Positions 22,431 to 35,685 of a DNA stretch of 64,000 nt are shown piece by piece (the stretch's first letter is position 1; each line of letters opens with the position of its first letter). A program made the translations under genes and the position numbers. The stretch lies in NCBI GenBank assembly GCA_005406025.1, contig BGZK01000003.1, positions 1,178,001-1,242,000 of the forward strand, given 5' to 3'. The stretch comes from Eumeta japonica. Taxonomy: Eukaryota > Arthropoda > Insecta > Lepidoptera > Psychidae. A model generated the notes under the pieces. That model saw only the letters and a list, made by a program, of their open reading frames with translations. It searched no databases and was not told where the DNA came from.

Positions 22431-25290
22431 TTTTCACCCGGAGTCAGAAGAGCCTTAGATGTAGACATCCAACACCGTTTACACATTCAGATAATCTTTC
22501 TGATGGGTTGATGAATGATTTTGATGGCTGCGTTTGGATTTTCTCCACATAGCCCCAAACGCTGTGAACAATATTCTATGAGCGCATTCTTCTGAAATAG
22601 CGTTAGCATTCGCGACACTCATCTCGCTGGCACTTTTGACATATGAAGTTAGCCACAAACGATGTTTTGTACGCAAAGTGATTAATTTTAATAGCGTACT
22701 AGAGAAAAAATATCGGAAAGAATCGTTATCTACAGCTTGTTACATATAGGTAACAACTCATTCAATCTAGTCTAATACGCTTAAGCGTAAGTAGGTAACA
22801 GTTGCCGACACGCGAATTCAAAGTTTTTTATAAAAATATTGCCAATATCAACTCTATTAATATATAATTTAGATCTCTTTTTGTGTACAGATAGAAAGGA
22901 AAACTCTCTCATGTATCGATTTGACCTTCACGCGACCGTCTTGCAATATAATTTTCTTCAATTTTCCTACAATTTCCAGTGAAGAGGCTCCCACAGATCG
23001 GCCAAGGATCGCCTTCAATGTCCTACCTTCCACGTTTTTAAATTCACTTCCATTTTTTAAAGCATTTTAGCTTTTATCTTGAACTGGTTAAGAATATTCT
23101 ATTGTGTGAAGTGATGAATATTCTATTGTGTGAAGGCAGCTAATGATGCCTGGTCCGTACGTAGAAATTAACAATATAAAGATTAGTGGAATAAGATAAT
23201 TAAAAAAATTGACACTAGTTTAGCTGTTTGATATCTGTCAATCCTCTCGAATCAATATTCAATCATTTGGATAGAGATTCGTAGTGGAGAGGCAGATTCG
23301 AGGGTCAGCGGTGGGTTGCATGCTGCATGTTAATGCATGTTGCAGGCAAGCGTCTCGTTAAGAATTTAACAACAGAACGATATTTTAATTTCATGAAATA
23401 TGTAAAATGGGTCATGTTCTTATAGTTTATTTTTAATATCCACAGAATATCAATTTTTTCTATTTATTTTTTATTTCATATAAGTGAGTGCACGTGGCCA
23501 ATATACAAAACAATTTATGGAATGCCCCGTATTTAAATATTAATTAAAATTTGTTTCGAAATTTACTTAACATTTTCATACATGATTAATATAAAATAAA
23601 TAGAAAAAGAATATTTTCTTATTTCTATGATATTAATTATATCAAAGGGTGAAACCTATGGTTGTCTTTCCTCCCTAATGATATTTTTCATGCATCGGCA
23701 ACTACAATAGCTTTGCCTCACCATAACATGTGGAAAAGCTAAAAATACGGCTAACTCATCAACTATGATAGAATACACCCAAGCATTGTCTAGAGTTTCG
23801 CGAAGACTGTCTTCTAAGTTGCAGCATCAAGCGTTACAAATTGACAACAATTCGTCATGCCGCTAATATATCATATATGCTAGCTTTTATTATTTCTTAT
23901 CGATATACAAGGGCTAAATTCTTAAGTTATAGAGAACGATAGAAAATATGCTTTGTTTAGAGGCGACACAAACGTCTAACAGACGCAAACGTCATTCTGA
24001 AAACATATCTTTTCGGTGTTCCCTCAGAAGTGTAGAATACATCAATCGACTTCCGATTGCCCACATTTTGGCGTGACTTTTTATGATCCCGTTGCAGGTC
24101 AATTCGTCCGATAATCTTAATTAAAATTAAAAGTATGGTAATTAAGCTAAGTTGAGAAAATTGAATAAAACAGAAAAAAATAATTTCAAAATTCGCTTAT
24201 ATTCATCGATCCCAAAGAAAAATAATATTATTTTACTACAATGAAATTTTATATCACAATAGTATTTTTATATAAAATTGCCATATTTCATGTTTATATA
24301 ATGGAAAGCTCATATTAATAAAGACAAGTAGTAATTTTGACTTATTAAATGCTACAATTAACTTAGATTCGTTATCTAGAGTCCCAAAATTTTGAACTTT
24401 TGTCAGAAAACCTTTTAAATATCTATACTTTAATATTTTACATGCCTTCATGCGCGTGCGCCAAAAATCGAAAATGAAGATTCCTTTAGCTAGCAGTCTT
24501 GAAAGTTGCGGCGGCGCGCCGTGCGCTGTCACAGGTTAAATTTAAACGGCGTGACACATATATCTGGGTTTATTCTGAGCGAGGACGCAGAATGGGAGCG
24601 CGCCGCCGCAGGTGCAAAGCTACAACGCCTCGATGATCACTTATAGGTAATTGTTATAAGTCAATTCATTCCTTATAAAAAACTTGTTAATGTGTCTTAT
24701 GAATAATCTTAAAGTACTGTAGATGTCACATCAACAAAAGACAATAAAGACAGATCTCACAGAAAGAGCAGAACCGGAATCGTCTAGATGGAGGGGAAAA
24801 TATATATATATCTCGGTTTCTCGAAAACCGCTTAAACGATTTCAATGAAATTTTGTACTTACGTAATGTTTTATTTTGAGGTATAGTATCCCTAAGAAAA
24901 TAAATAAATCGAGTTAATTTGAAAAGTAGATTATGGCTTAAAAATAAAAATAAGGAAATAAATAAATGAAAAAAAGTAATGAAAAATAAGCTTAATCTAT
25001 TCCACTGTTATGTATGAAACCTGCGACTCACTCCGACTTCGAACGGTTAGCAGTAATCCTGCTATTGACTTCTGATGGATGGATAGGAGCGAAGTTTTAG
25101 CATATATCTGTAGATGTAGCGCGTTGCTACGACCAAAGAAAACTGACCAAGAGCATGTTGGACCGTGCTCGTTATAAGGTTCCGAAGCCATTATTATAAA
25201 AAAATGAAGTACAGATGAAAATAATACGTTGTTACACTTTTTCTGTTTAACGCACTGATTTAGTTTTTAGTAATTAGTTATAATAGTAGA
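22431..25290. other. Unassigned sequence with a short GC-rich patch
   Basis: Mostly AT-rich. At 24,505-24,620 GC rises sharply (GCGGCGGCGCGCCGTGCGC, later GGGAGCGCGCCGCCGCAGG), which gives a rough GGCGGCG inverted pair. A short purine-rich repeat (AGAGCAGAACCGGAATCG) is at 24,760-24,785. TATCTCGGTTTCTCGAAAACC at about 24,810-24,835 resembles a dispersed lepidopteran repeat. No coding gene is recognised. Confidence 0.4.
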
Positions 25291-25819
25291 GGATCCGAAT
25301 TAGAAACGACCTTCACCCATCCGTTTAATGGATGAAACGTATATTATATGAATTTGAGGATGTTAAAAAATATATCGCAAGTAGGTTGGCTAAAAAATTT
25401 CTAGCAAGACTTCGATTAATTGAAAAATTCTAAAACGGTTTTCTAAATTGCACTCCTTAGTTTAACGAGAAAATTGTATACCAATCGAAACAAGTCATTA
25501 AAATATTTAAAAATTGAATTGCCTATTGTTTTCCTGGCCTAACTATATAAACAGGTAAGTCGATACTAGTAATTTACATACCTCTGTTTAATAAACTAGC
25601 AAAAAGCACTGCTTTGTGATTGTACGACACAAATTTGTTCTTTAAACAAATAATAGCAACGTCTTAAAAAAGCCACATTTCAATTTTTAATTAATGATAT
25701 TCAGGCCAGGAATTTTTCAGCCAAACCGCTCGCGATATATTTTTTAACATACTAAATTTTATGTAAAATACTTTTCATCTATCAAACAGACAGGTGAAGG
25801 TTCCTTTTAATTCTGATCT
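25291..25819. mobile_element. Second foldback element, about 115-bp inverted arms
   Basis: The left arm (25,291-25,405) and right arm (about 25,703-25,819) are inverted copies. GACCTTCACC pairs with GGTGAAGGTTCC, and GTTAAAAAATATATCGC pairs with GCGATATATTTTTTAAC. Arms differ at roughly one base in five or six. The spacer is about 300 bp, AT-rich and non-coding. The sequence differs from the foldback at 20 kb, so it is a separate family. Confidence 0.8.
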
Positions 25820-26209
25820 TAGACTATAAGCACTTTAGTCGCCTATAAATATAAAAACAATTAGGTATCTCGATTATTACTAGTGTAAACTAAAGTGCTT
25901 TTGTTGAGAAACGGAGTTTTTCGGCAATTATTCAAAATAAGTATATTCGTGTATGTTCAAAATAATTTTCGTTTAAAGTGCTTATTAATCGTTAGTTTTA
26001 CAATTGTTTTTCTAATTTTTGGACAGCTTAGAAATTAGAGGGGGGAAACAATTTCTGCTATTTTTGAAGCGATTATTTCCGAAATTCTTCACGTAATCAG
26101 AATAATTGCTTAGAAATCTTAAAATATTTTAAAATAAGTGTCTAAATATACGCCACTCGTTGATGTTTGCTGAAAAAAATTCTTTTCAGCTTCTGTTACA
26201 TGTATGTTG

Positions 26210-26415
26210 TGCCCCCCCTAGAAATATTTATTTTTTTTATTTAACAATCAAACTAACTAGCGCCGTATATAAGGCACCTATACTGTAAGTTTCATCAATA
26301 TACGTCCTGGTGTCTTTGAATAAAATACCTGTGACATACGGACAGACGAACGAACGGACATGACTAAACTATACAAGTTTCGTTTTTGCCATTTTGGCTC
26401 GGAACCCTAAAAATG
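26210..26415 (+). repeat. Dispersed lepidopteran-type repeat ending GGAACCCTAAAAA
   Basis: Contains GACATACGGACAGACGAAC and GGACATGACTAAAC, then TTTTGCCATTTTGGCTCGG and AACCCTAAAAA. I recognise this arrangement (GACAGACG words, then a pair of GGTTCCG-type ends) as a common repeat in moth and butterfly DNA. That identification is from memory and is not computed. Confidence 0.6.
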
Positions 26416-26599
26416 TAATAATTTTTAGAGAAGATATGACACAAAATTGCCATTTATTGGGCATGCTGTGGTCTGACTTGACTGCAGCAGTAAATGGGTT
26501 GACTCGACAATTGCAATACCACATTAACTGCTTACAACATTCTCACAGAATACAGGCGTGAAGTTGTTACTTTACACCAATTGCGCCAATGGAAACTGT

Positions 26600-26895
26600 T
26601 GTTTCTGTTTCCATTTCATCCAGTTACTGAGATTTTCGGTGACCCACTCCCCTCTATCAGCCCCTCCCCGCTCCCCACCATCAGTGCCATCCCCGCTCCC
26701 TGTCGTCAGCCCGTCCCCACTCCATTAGTCCACTCCTTCCTTCATCAGATATCCTATTGTGAATATTTCTACACAAGAGGTCGGCAACGCATTGGTGACT
26801 TCTTCGAAATCGCGAGTGTCCATAGGCAGCGGCAACCGCCTGTACCCTGGCGATTTGCATGCTCATTTGTCGGTCGATAATGCTATAAAAAAAAA
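26600..26895 (+). repeat. Retroposon-like repeat with C-rich head and A-rich tail
   Basis: A C-rich head (CCCCTCCCCGCTCCCCACC, 26,662-26,715) is followed by AGAGGTCGGCAACGCATTGG, TCCATAGGCAGCGGCAACCG and TTTGCATGCTCATTTGTCGG, and then an A-rich tail at 26,886-26,905. GGTCGGCAACGC... CCATAGGCGGCGG... GCTCGTTTG plus poly-A is a 3' end I associate with lepidopteran LINE/SINE families. Overlapping open frames here are by-products. Confidence 0.6.
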
Positions 26896-27661
26896 ATTAA
26901 AAAAATCTGATCCAATCGCTGCCAAAATTTACAAGCATAGCTAACTGGGCTAAAATGAAAATATCCTAAAAATTTCATTAATGCAGTTCAGTTGTTTTGG
27001 AGTCCAAAAACATCGCCTTGTATGTATAATATGTATATATATATATACACATATTATACTTTATGTAATATTACTCTTCTATCCTCTTTAATCTATGTAA
27101 TATTACTTGTAGAACAACTCTTGTGTATAATTAATTCATTTCTCAGAAACATCACTAGCAATTTTGATGAAAGTCATGTTATTATATGACATATATCACG
27201 TATCTGAATATCCATTATTGAAAACGAACATAAACTTCTTCTGCTGCGAGTTTTCACATTCCAACAACAAATTCATATTTAATGCCCAAATAATGCATAT
27301 TTAAATGTAACAAGGTATGTAGTCGCGACTTTTACGTTTTTCGATTGCATAGTATTACCAAAACCTACTTACTATATCGAAAGTACGGCAATATTGTCTG
27401 TCGATAAAAATATATGTAATTTTTATTCATTACTCGTCTAGAGCTTTTGGAGGTCGTCCAAAAAACAACAACTTTCTGTGTTCTAGAAAAATAAAACGAT
27501 AAATAATGAGTTTATTTTGTGCACAACATCCATATTTTTATTATTTTTTTGCTTTTTATTTTATGCTCCATTCGATAACATTAAAGATGTTTTTAACGGG
27601 GTCGTTACTGATTCTTTCTATAAAGATCTTATTATTTCAAAATGTTTTAAGGTTAATCTCG

Positions 27662-28200
27662 TTTTAGGGTTCCGTTCCTCGAAAGGAAAAACGGAACCGT
27701 TATAGATCACTTTGTTCCGCCTATCTGTCAAGACCCTTAATCTCGGAAACTCGTGGAGGTATCCAATTGAAATTAAAACCATATACTAAAGTCTACAGAC
27801 CCTTGAAGTTGTGAAAATATCAAACTTCTAAGTTAACGTGAAAAAAGATACGGCAGTTTATGCCGCAAAAAAACGTATATTTTGACAATCTTAAGGGAAT
27901 CAAAACGATATTTTCCGTTGACCTAGAATTATGAAATTTGGCAAGTAATACCGTCTTATACTACAAGTATAGGAAAAAAACTAAAAAATCATACGTTTTT
28001 AATTAAATTGTAAAAAATATAGTTTTTAATTTTTAAAGTACGTAATCAATCATCGAAGTTAAATAACGGTATGCGTGGTCAAAATTGTATAGGTAACCAA
28101 ATCTTTTTGTAGAATTTTCCATACGTTTTAAATCTAAAAGCCGTATATTTTTAATTAATTCACAAAAAATCACAAAGAAAAGCTCGGAAAAAAATGCGAG
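27662..28200 (+). repeat. Dispersed lepidopteran-type repeat opening TTAGGGTTCCGT
   Basis: Starts TTAGGGTTCCGTTCCTCGAA, AGGAAAAACGGAACC and TCACTTTGTTCC. It continues with CTCGTGGAGGTATCCAATTG, ACCCTTGAAGTTGTGAAA, TTTATGCCGCAAA and TTATGAAATTTGGCAAGTAA. I recognise this ordered set of words as a frequent butterfly/moth repeat. It has no intact coding frame. Confidence 0.65.
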
Positions 28201-28321
28201 ACACGATTCCTGAATTATTTATAATATCTACCTGCAAATTTGTACTGAGCCCTCGGTGGCCAAGTTCGACTGGTTTTTATTTTCTTTTTTAGGTTATCAT
28301 AAAAATGCAAGAAAGAAAAAA

Positions 28322-28377
28322 ATTGAAGTAATATGAATTATATTGGTTAGATCCAATATAACTCATATTATTTCAAT
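28322..28377. repeat. Near-perfect hairpin, 25-bp arms
   Basis: The left arm 28,322-28,346 pairs with 28,353-28,377 with two mismatches. The loop is six bases (TTAGAT). The arms centre on TATATTGG/CCAATATA. It may be a small foldback or a structured RNA, with no other support for function. Confidence 0.8.
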
Positions 28378-29489
28378 ATAACATCTATAAAAATAGTATT
28401 ATTACAATATTCTACATTAAACATACTTTGAGAAAAAGTCACGATAGAAAAATAGATAGGTAATCCCGTGTTTTGCTAATTTTCCATGTTAGTATAACCC
28501 ACACAGTACTGATGGGCAAGGATTTTCTCTAACCTGGCCCAACACATGACAGCCATTCCATATATCGTCAAAAGCTTCCTTCTCCTATTAATTTATTCCG
28601 ACACACCAACACATCACAATGTTTTCCTTCGCCATAGGAGCAAATCACAATTAGCATTACAATCTACAAGTTAGTCAAGACAACGTTTAAAGTTTCAGCC
28701 TCACAGACGGAATAGTAAATATAATCTATTGCGCTATAATCACAATTTTTTTTTAGAAAACAATTTTTGCGTAAAAATTAACGAAAGAGACATTGTTTTT
28801 CAGGACCATCATCTATTTAAATGATGATCCTATAAATAATATGAACAGAAAAGTTCACTTTAATCAGTAAATTCACAATGCCTTTACTTTGATATTAATA
28901 TAAACTAGTACTATATTGACATCCTATAGCGGGAGAATTTCAGCACTGGGAAATGAACTATAGGCTTCATTGTGACGAGGAGGTTTGCCATTCGTCAGAT
29001 CTAGTTCCTCGTAGGGTTGAAACGCAAACTAAACGGGTCCTCTTCAATATATTGGATGAAATATGCAGGAATGGATTACATCCGCGAAATGGATTATACC
29101 TGCGAATTAATGAAGATAGACGACTCGGGCTAATCCTCGGTCTAATCTAATCTGCGCGCTCAAGGTGCGCGAATCCAACTGAAAAGAAGTGGAGCCATCA
29201 ACAACGGATCTTCTATACCCGTTGGTCTAGCATTGACCAGAAGCAACGAGAATGCCGGTGCGTTAGCTTCGTTCTGTGAGAAGTATTGTGTGAGTGTTAA
29301 CGGTTACGAATATGTGTTTCCTGGCTCCGGGTTAAAATTGGCTTGACACGTGTTTTATTTTAAGCGTCTACGTCCCAGATATGTCTAAACCGACCGAATA
29401 GTTTTAGACACATTATTTAGACATGCTATTGAATTGCGATATGAATTATGAATATTATGAATATCGATGCGATAGAAATTAAAATATCG

Positions 29490-31085
29490 TCATATTAGGT
29501 GATTTTAGTAGCTGGGTAGATATACAGTGAGTTAAATATAAAATCTTAAGCAAATTCGGAAATCTAAAAGAGAATGAGAATTATGATTCCCTTCTAATAA
29601 AACAAGAGTCTAACTTGCATGTGGCTAACATTATGTTTGGCCACAAAAGGATGCACTCTTAAACTTAAGGAGAGAACAAAAGTACAATAGACTTTATGAT
29701 TGTAGATGATCGGTTAAGAAATAATCTTAAAAATAATTTTGCCGAGCGATTGAAGGGTGTAAACAGCATGAATGTCCACAACTTTACTAATTGTCAAAAT
29801 TATTAATATCTACGTTAAAAGACTAAGCAAAAAATTGTGGACTGAATAATGGAACAATTGTTAAATGTAAGAAAAGAAGTGGATGAAAAAAAAAGAAAGC
29901 ACGGCTACATTTCCTATCTGCAGAGACTAAACATAGAACGCAAAGGAGAGTTTTTGTGAGAACAGTTAAACGAGGCTGAAAGTGCATATAAAACTTCAAA
30001 AATGGCAATTAGAGAATGAGTGAAAAGAAGATGGAATGAAATAAAAGAAAGCTATGACAGGAGATTCTCGATAGTTTCCAAAAATTATCCAGAATCTGAT
30101 GAGTAAGCTCGGAGTAATATATCAATACAACATGTTTAAATGAGATTGGAAACAATAATGAATGTCTATTGAAAAAAAATTATCCAGTCCAAACACAAAG
30201 AACATTTCGAAAGAATTTTCACATGTGAAAATAAAATGTATATTACAATGTTACAGCAAATAAATATTTGAATAATAATAAAATTAAATAAGCATAGCAT
30301 AAATTAAGGAAACAATGAAACTTATGAAAACTGCCGGATGTAATAGGGTTTCGTCAAAGATACTAAAGGACGGTGGGGATATTGTTGGCAAGCCTGTTGT
30401 ATCAGTTCATTAATAAGTTCTGCAAAACCCTTGGGTATCTAATGATTCCTTCAAATTCATCATTGTGCCCTTATATGAAGGTAAATGTTAACGACAAATT
30501 TACAAAAATTACGCCTTATAAGTCTTTCTCAGCGTCATTGGCAAACTTTATGTAATAGCTCTCATTAAGAGAATTGTAAATGAAACCGAAAGTAAGATGT
30601 ACATGTGGAATTAGTAATAGCGATATGCGATATGATGTACTGACCAAGCTATTAAGAACAAAAGAATTTCTGTGCTTTCTTAGATTTGCTTATGAAAAGC
30701 TTATGATACAGTGAAAAGGAATAATCCATAGAAGAACATATATGTGAGTAGCAACTTTATAAGAACACTACAATTGCTATATCGAGGCTACAGTGCCTAC
30801 ATTAAATTATACAGAATTCATACTGACTAATTTGACTTGCGTAGAAGTGTCAGACAGGGACGCGTAGCGTCACCGTAGCTATTCAACTTATTCATGGATA
30901 AATGGATAAGTTTCTCTTTCTCATATAAAACAGTATGAATGTGGACTAAGAACGGATTAACTATATGTCAAATGTCTGCTATACGCTGATAACAAAGTAA
31001 TTCTTGTGCCGTCGGTATGCGAGCGCGACAATGAGAAAACACAGGTAAAAGTATTTAAAATGGAAATGCAGAAAATAAAGTAAAT
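29490..31085 (+). pseudogene. Degenerate non-LTR retrotransposon (endonuclease + reverse transcriptase)
   Basis: Plus-strand frames show the order expected of an APE-endonuclease LINE. ILGDFSSWVDIQ with KFGNLKENEN and FMIVDDRL (about 29,495-29,720) is the endonuclease part. Further on come RQGRVASP and LFNLFMDKW (about 30,855-30,910), then CLLYADNKVILVPSVCE (about 30,970-31,025), corresponding to the reverse transcriptase block that normally reads YADD. Here the second Asp is Asn. Stops and frameshifts are frequent, so the copy is dead. The 3' part is missing. Confidence 0.85.
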
Positions 31086-33690
31086 AAAGGCCCCATTTTC
31101 TGTTAAGTCTTAAGTATAATAAGACTCCTTGACTCGTCATTATAAAGTAAACATTTTCTTTTACGACCTAAATCATAGACGTTTCCATAGACAATGAAAA
31201 TAATCTATAGCAACGATCTATCTTAAAGTATTTTTATAAAAATCAATAATTTAAACAAGTACTCTTATTTTTAATTTAGGTATGATAAGTAAAGCGAACA
31301 AGTTATTAAAGAAATGGTTGTACTAACTGTAGTGTGACTGTGTTCATAATTCGCCAGTATCTTCAATTATCAATTAAAGTCGATATTTGAATTAATATCC
31401 GATACCCACGCGATTTAGTCAATACCTCAACAACAGGCTTAAAGCCTGTAGGAGCTAAAGTCGATCCGGGCAAATAATCTATAAGCCGTCGTTGTATAAC
31501 AATAGCCATTAGGGCTCGTGCTAAATCGACACGAATCGGACTAACGCCAAAGCTAAATCTGCCCGCTGAGTCATGGCGATGCGCAAGAGTTTGTGATTAT
31601 TCACCGGTCGGCGCGTTACACGCACTCGCGTAACGATTCATGGACGGAGTGCATAAGGTCCCGTCTAATTGTTTTTTTCTGACCTTCAACGTGTTATTAT
31701 TAAACATGTAGAATTCTAGACACATGTGCCTACTAGTGAGTAAAATTAGGATTAATTTGATACATAACTTCGGAAGCTTAAATATATAAGACCTCGATAT
31801 GGGATATAGATTCTAAAAAAACATATCAAAGATTCGTGAAATATTGTCTTGTTAGTCAAATTTTACGAAACTCATCTTTCAGAGCCACTATCTTTAACAA
31901 CAGTCGCGTATTCTTCATCCTCTACAAAGTAAGGCACTTTATTGATATGTGATGCCTCCGAAGTCAACAATCGAAACTTGTTTCGGTAATCTATTAAAAT
32001 TATAATTCATAAGCCAATATTCTATATACATTTGTCGTCTCCACAACTAGCAAGTTCATTCATCGTATCCGTATTTAAGTGTCCCTAGCAGCCGCCGCGG
32101 GTTAGCCTGCGTCAATGCATATCAAATTCCTATATTTCGAAAACTATTGAACCCTAAAATAATCCTGAAATCCCGCTAGACGTCGTACAAAATATAAATT
32201 CGTCTATTATCAGTACCAGCAATCTTTGTATTACTTTTTACACTTTCTCACGAGCAACGTGGAATGCGATTCTATTGTTCGCCTACCTCAGTAATGGTAA
32301 TTTAAGCTTACAATATCTGATCTAAAATACATGTATCTAATAACATAACAGATTTTATCATGAAAAGTCGAACAGTGTGTTAAGAATTCATGACGAATAG
32401 ATCATATAGACGCCACGCTGAAATCTGTTAGATTTTTTTCCATAAAAGTGTGTCAATATTTGATAAAATTGATTTAACAGAAACTATTATATTTTTGTAC
32501 ACATGTCAAACAAAAATTGTTTTACAATAATCAAACGTGTAATTATAAGTACTTTCCACATATATAACAGCAACATTTTCAGGCCAAGGTGTTCTTTTCG
32601 TCGGCATTGACAATCCATTAGAAACTGCAAATTAGCACGCGCCACGGTGATTAGATGACCGGCCAATAGAAGCAAAACGAGCCTTCTGGCCTACACTTTT
32701 TATGTTCAAAATACACTATTTATCCATCCCCGTCTAAATATATTTTAGATTTATCTCAAATACATGTAGGTTCAAAACTTGCTATTCGTAGATTTAAGAT
32801 GTGTCTAGTAATCTTGAAAGACACTAGCCAAATACAGTGATCAGTGGCAAACTGTATGCCAATTTCTTAATGGAACCTGTTCAAATCTTTTTCAGGTTTC
32901 TTAAATATAATTTCTTCCCCTACTTGATTTTGCCCTAGCAATTAATTATCTACGGTTCTATTATTTTTCAAATCAGGACTTAATGTATAATTTTAAAACT
33001 CTAGTTACTTTTTTAATAAATTCTAGAGATTCTCAAGGTTTTGTTTAACTGAAATAAGAGAAAATAAAAATTCTAGAATTTTCTCAGTAAATTTTGAATT
33101 ATCTAAAACCCACAACGCCTACAATTGTATTCTTATTTTGAATAAAATTTCATCTCAAATCAATGAAGTATTTATAAGTCAAGTATCATGTTATTTTGCT
33201 TTAAGTAATAAATCATAACAAAAATTAAGGTACCAGTCAAAATAATTCTCTGCTCTTGTTCGATTATAGAAAAATGAAGTTTTGTGATAAGAAACAAGTT
33301 GAATCTTCTTTTTAAAATGTTTTTAAAATACCATAAAGCAAAAAGCAGAGACGAAAAGGTAGGCAATACATAAACTACTTGCTACTACAAAATTCTTAAT
33401 CTCGAAAAATTCAGCAAACTCCTTTGTTTCTTATATCATTGGATCAAAAACAATATTTTCATAACATTAAGTAGAATCAACATTTTGCATATATTTATTT
33501 ATTTTGTAATAAATAAATATATGTTTACTTCACTGTAAGTAATACATATTCACTTATTTCGTTATACATAAAATTGACTAACTTCAGGTTAGTATATTTA
33601 ATTCAATTTCAGGAGATTATCTAAATTCTCACAAACAAGGAATCGTAACGTAACTGATGTAACCAAATATCTTCGGACAGCTTAAGGGGC
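31086..33690. other. Unassigned sequence with one GC-elevated block
   Basis: At 31,430-31,660 GC rises (GGAGCTAAAGTCGATCCGGG, GGTCGGCGCGTTACACGCAC) with no open frame. It could be a repeat or a regulatory block. A perfect hairpin lies at 33,488-33,523 and is listed separately. The rest is AT-rich with no recognised gene. Confidence 0.4.
33488..33523. repeat. Perfect hairpin, 16-bp arms, 4-nt loop
   Basis: CATATATTTATTTATT and its exact complement are separated by TTGT. It is AT-rich, so chance is less unlikely than for the other hairpins. Confidence 0.85.
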
Positions 33691-33694
33691 TCAC

Positions 33695-33965
33695 CTGAAG
33701 TCGTGCGACGCCACGAAATCCAAACAGTCAAAAAGAGCACTTCACAAAGCGGGACAACAGACAGACAGGCACTTAGACAAGGGATAGAAGGTACAGGGTT
33801 GTCGCGAAGGGTTGGGATACGATTGCGTCGTGGTACAGGCGAGGTTCGTTCGTTCGAGCGGGCGCGCGGCCGGCCGCCGTCGTGGGATTCGCCCGAGCCC
33901 GCCACCACGAGCCGCGGAGCGGTGGTGCTGGCGTAGACGTACACAGTGATGTCGATAAACATCAA
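33695..33965 (-). promoter_or_regulatory. GC-rich island with strong splice donor: possible distal first exon
   Basis: CpG-rich sequence (GGGCGCGCGGCCGGCCGCCG, 33,860-33,880) ends on the minus strand at a consensus donor TTCAG|GTGAGC (exon end 33,695). The 114-codon minus-strand open frame across it looks like translated GC-rich DNA, not a known protein. A non-coding 5' exon of a minus-strand transcript is the likeliest reading. The nearest minus-strand gene downstream is the Zasp-motif gene. Confidence 0.45.
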
Positions 33966-35640
33966 ACCGAGATATTATATATTATATCGACGATATTTTT
34001 TTTTCTACTCAAAATAATTCGTCGTCCGTTTATTAATATTCGTCACTATATAATACAACGTATGTGTCGCTTGATACTTACGTTAATTTAAAAGCTACTT
34101 ATGCTTATAAAATTATTTGAATTCATTCCGTTCAAATTGACATATTTTACAGTTAACATAGTGAAATGCAGAAATTTTGGATGCTTTGAAGATTATGTGC
34201 GGAACATTAAATACACTTAGTTTAACTTAATCAAAGTCGGATAAGTGAATAACAAACAAAAGTACGAAAGAGATTATCTTTTACTTTCCAATGTATTAAT
34301 ATAAATATTATCTCCTAGCATAGTTTGAACATCGATTGACTGAAAATTAAGTGAGTGTTAAACTTTTAATAACAAACTTTTTGAAATTGTGCACACCACT
34401 ATGATGAACTTTAGCCATTATTTTATCTTTTCTTTTATTTATAATTATTATTTTCATTTCACTTATGTAACATAAATATTGGTTTTCTGAATCCATTCTA
34501 TTTGTTCAGTATTCATAATCTTGTGCATTATTGTAACAACTTAACAACGAAAAAATTAATAACACATAATCAGAGGAAGAATTTTTTTTCCAAAACTCAA
34601 TGCTAATATTGGCAAATCAACTAATCCAAACAGGAAAATCATGCTACACCAAATATTAATAATTTATTTTCTTAAAAAAAAATAACTAAAAGCCTTTTGA
34701 TTATAAATGAAGTACAAACTCATCAACAAGCCGGACAAAATTTTATCGACATCTGTCACAGCTTTTCATTGCCCAACACTAGAAGCGTATATCAGCTTTA
34801 TTTGAAGACATCAAGCCGCACAGAGCACTTTGGCTTTCGCATAGACACACGACAGCCGACGCCTTCGTTTGTGTGAAACTGTCTAAAATTAAAAATATTG
34901 CACGTTATCTATTAATTGACCATATCAGGATTTAACCTAACCTAAAAACTTGCACACATTGCCTATACAATTCGATATCACAATGTGTTTCAAGTAATTA
35001 TCATTTTTTTTTCTATAAAACTAAGCAATTGCGATCGCAATTCAGCGCATTTTCATCAAAATTTAACTGTAGATTGCAACATAAAGACCTTTAAATATTC
35101 TACAGATATATTTTGAATAAATAGCAAACTTCAAAATCTTCTTGTCGATTTGCCGCAGAACAATTTTTTCAAATATATCTGTAGGTATATTGAGAATATT
35201 ATATACAGAATTGCACTTCTGAGGATCGTCCCGGAATGATATATTATAGTATCTTGAACAAATGGCCGGCTATGTCTTGATCCGGATATAAATCACATAT
35301 TTTTAGTTATTGCAACGAGCTTTTGCCCGCAGATTCGATAGTACGCCCATAAAACATATCACTATTTTTGCTCCCAACACGAAATGCACACCAAAATCTT
35401 TCTCGAAATACATTCCAGTGGCATTGAAACTCGTATAAAATCTAACATCTTAATGAAAATCGTTTTGCAATTCCAAACGTTAAAGAATACAGACAGACAC
35501 AATCGATAAGGCTATTTTATGCTAGCATTGTGCATGTGAAATTTATCACTGAACATGTGGACGTGGGTTTAGGAAATGAATAGTAGTGTCGTTATATTTA
35601 AAGGAAAAAACAAATTAATTAATTACAGATCACCTAAAAA
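33966..35640. other. AT-rich spacer, no gene seen
   Basis: No coding or RNA signal is recognised. ATTGCAACGAGCTTTTGCCCGC near 35,312-35,333 resembles a common repeat fragment of lepidopteran DNA. Confidence 0.4.
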
Positions 35641-35647
35641 GTATTTA

Positions 35648-35685
35648 ATTGAATAAAACCGTATTATTATACGGTTTTATTCAAT
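35648..35685. repeat. Perfect hairpin, 17-bp arms, 4-nt loop
   Basis: ATTGAATAAAACCGTAT and its exact reverse complement flank the loop TATT. Confidence 0.92.

Noticed and set aside
26581..26944. Three overlapping open frames on both strands
   Set aside because: All fall in the retroposon-like repeat with the C-rich head, and no frame shows a protein motif.
33621..33965. 114-codon minus-strand frame in a GC-rich island
   Set aside because: No family resemblance. Its frame at the donor (one leftover base) does not fit the downstream coding exons, so the segment is better read as a non-coding 5' exon.
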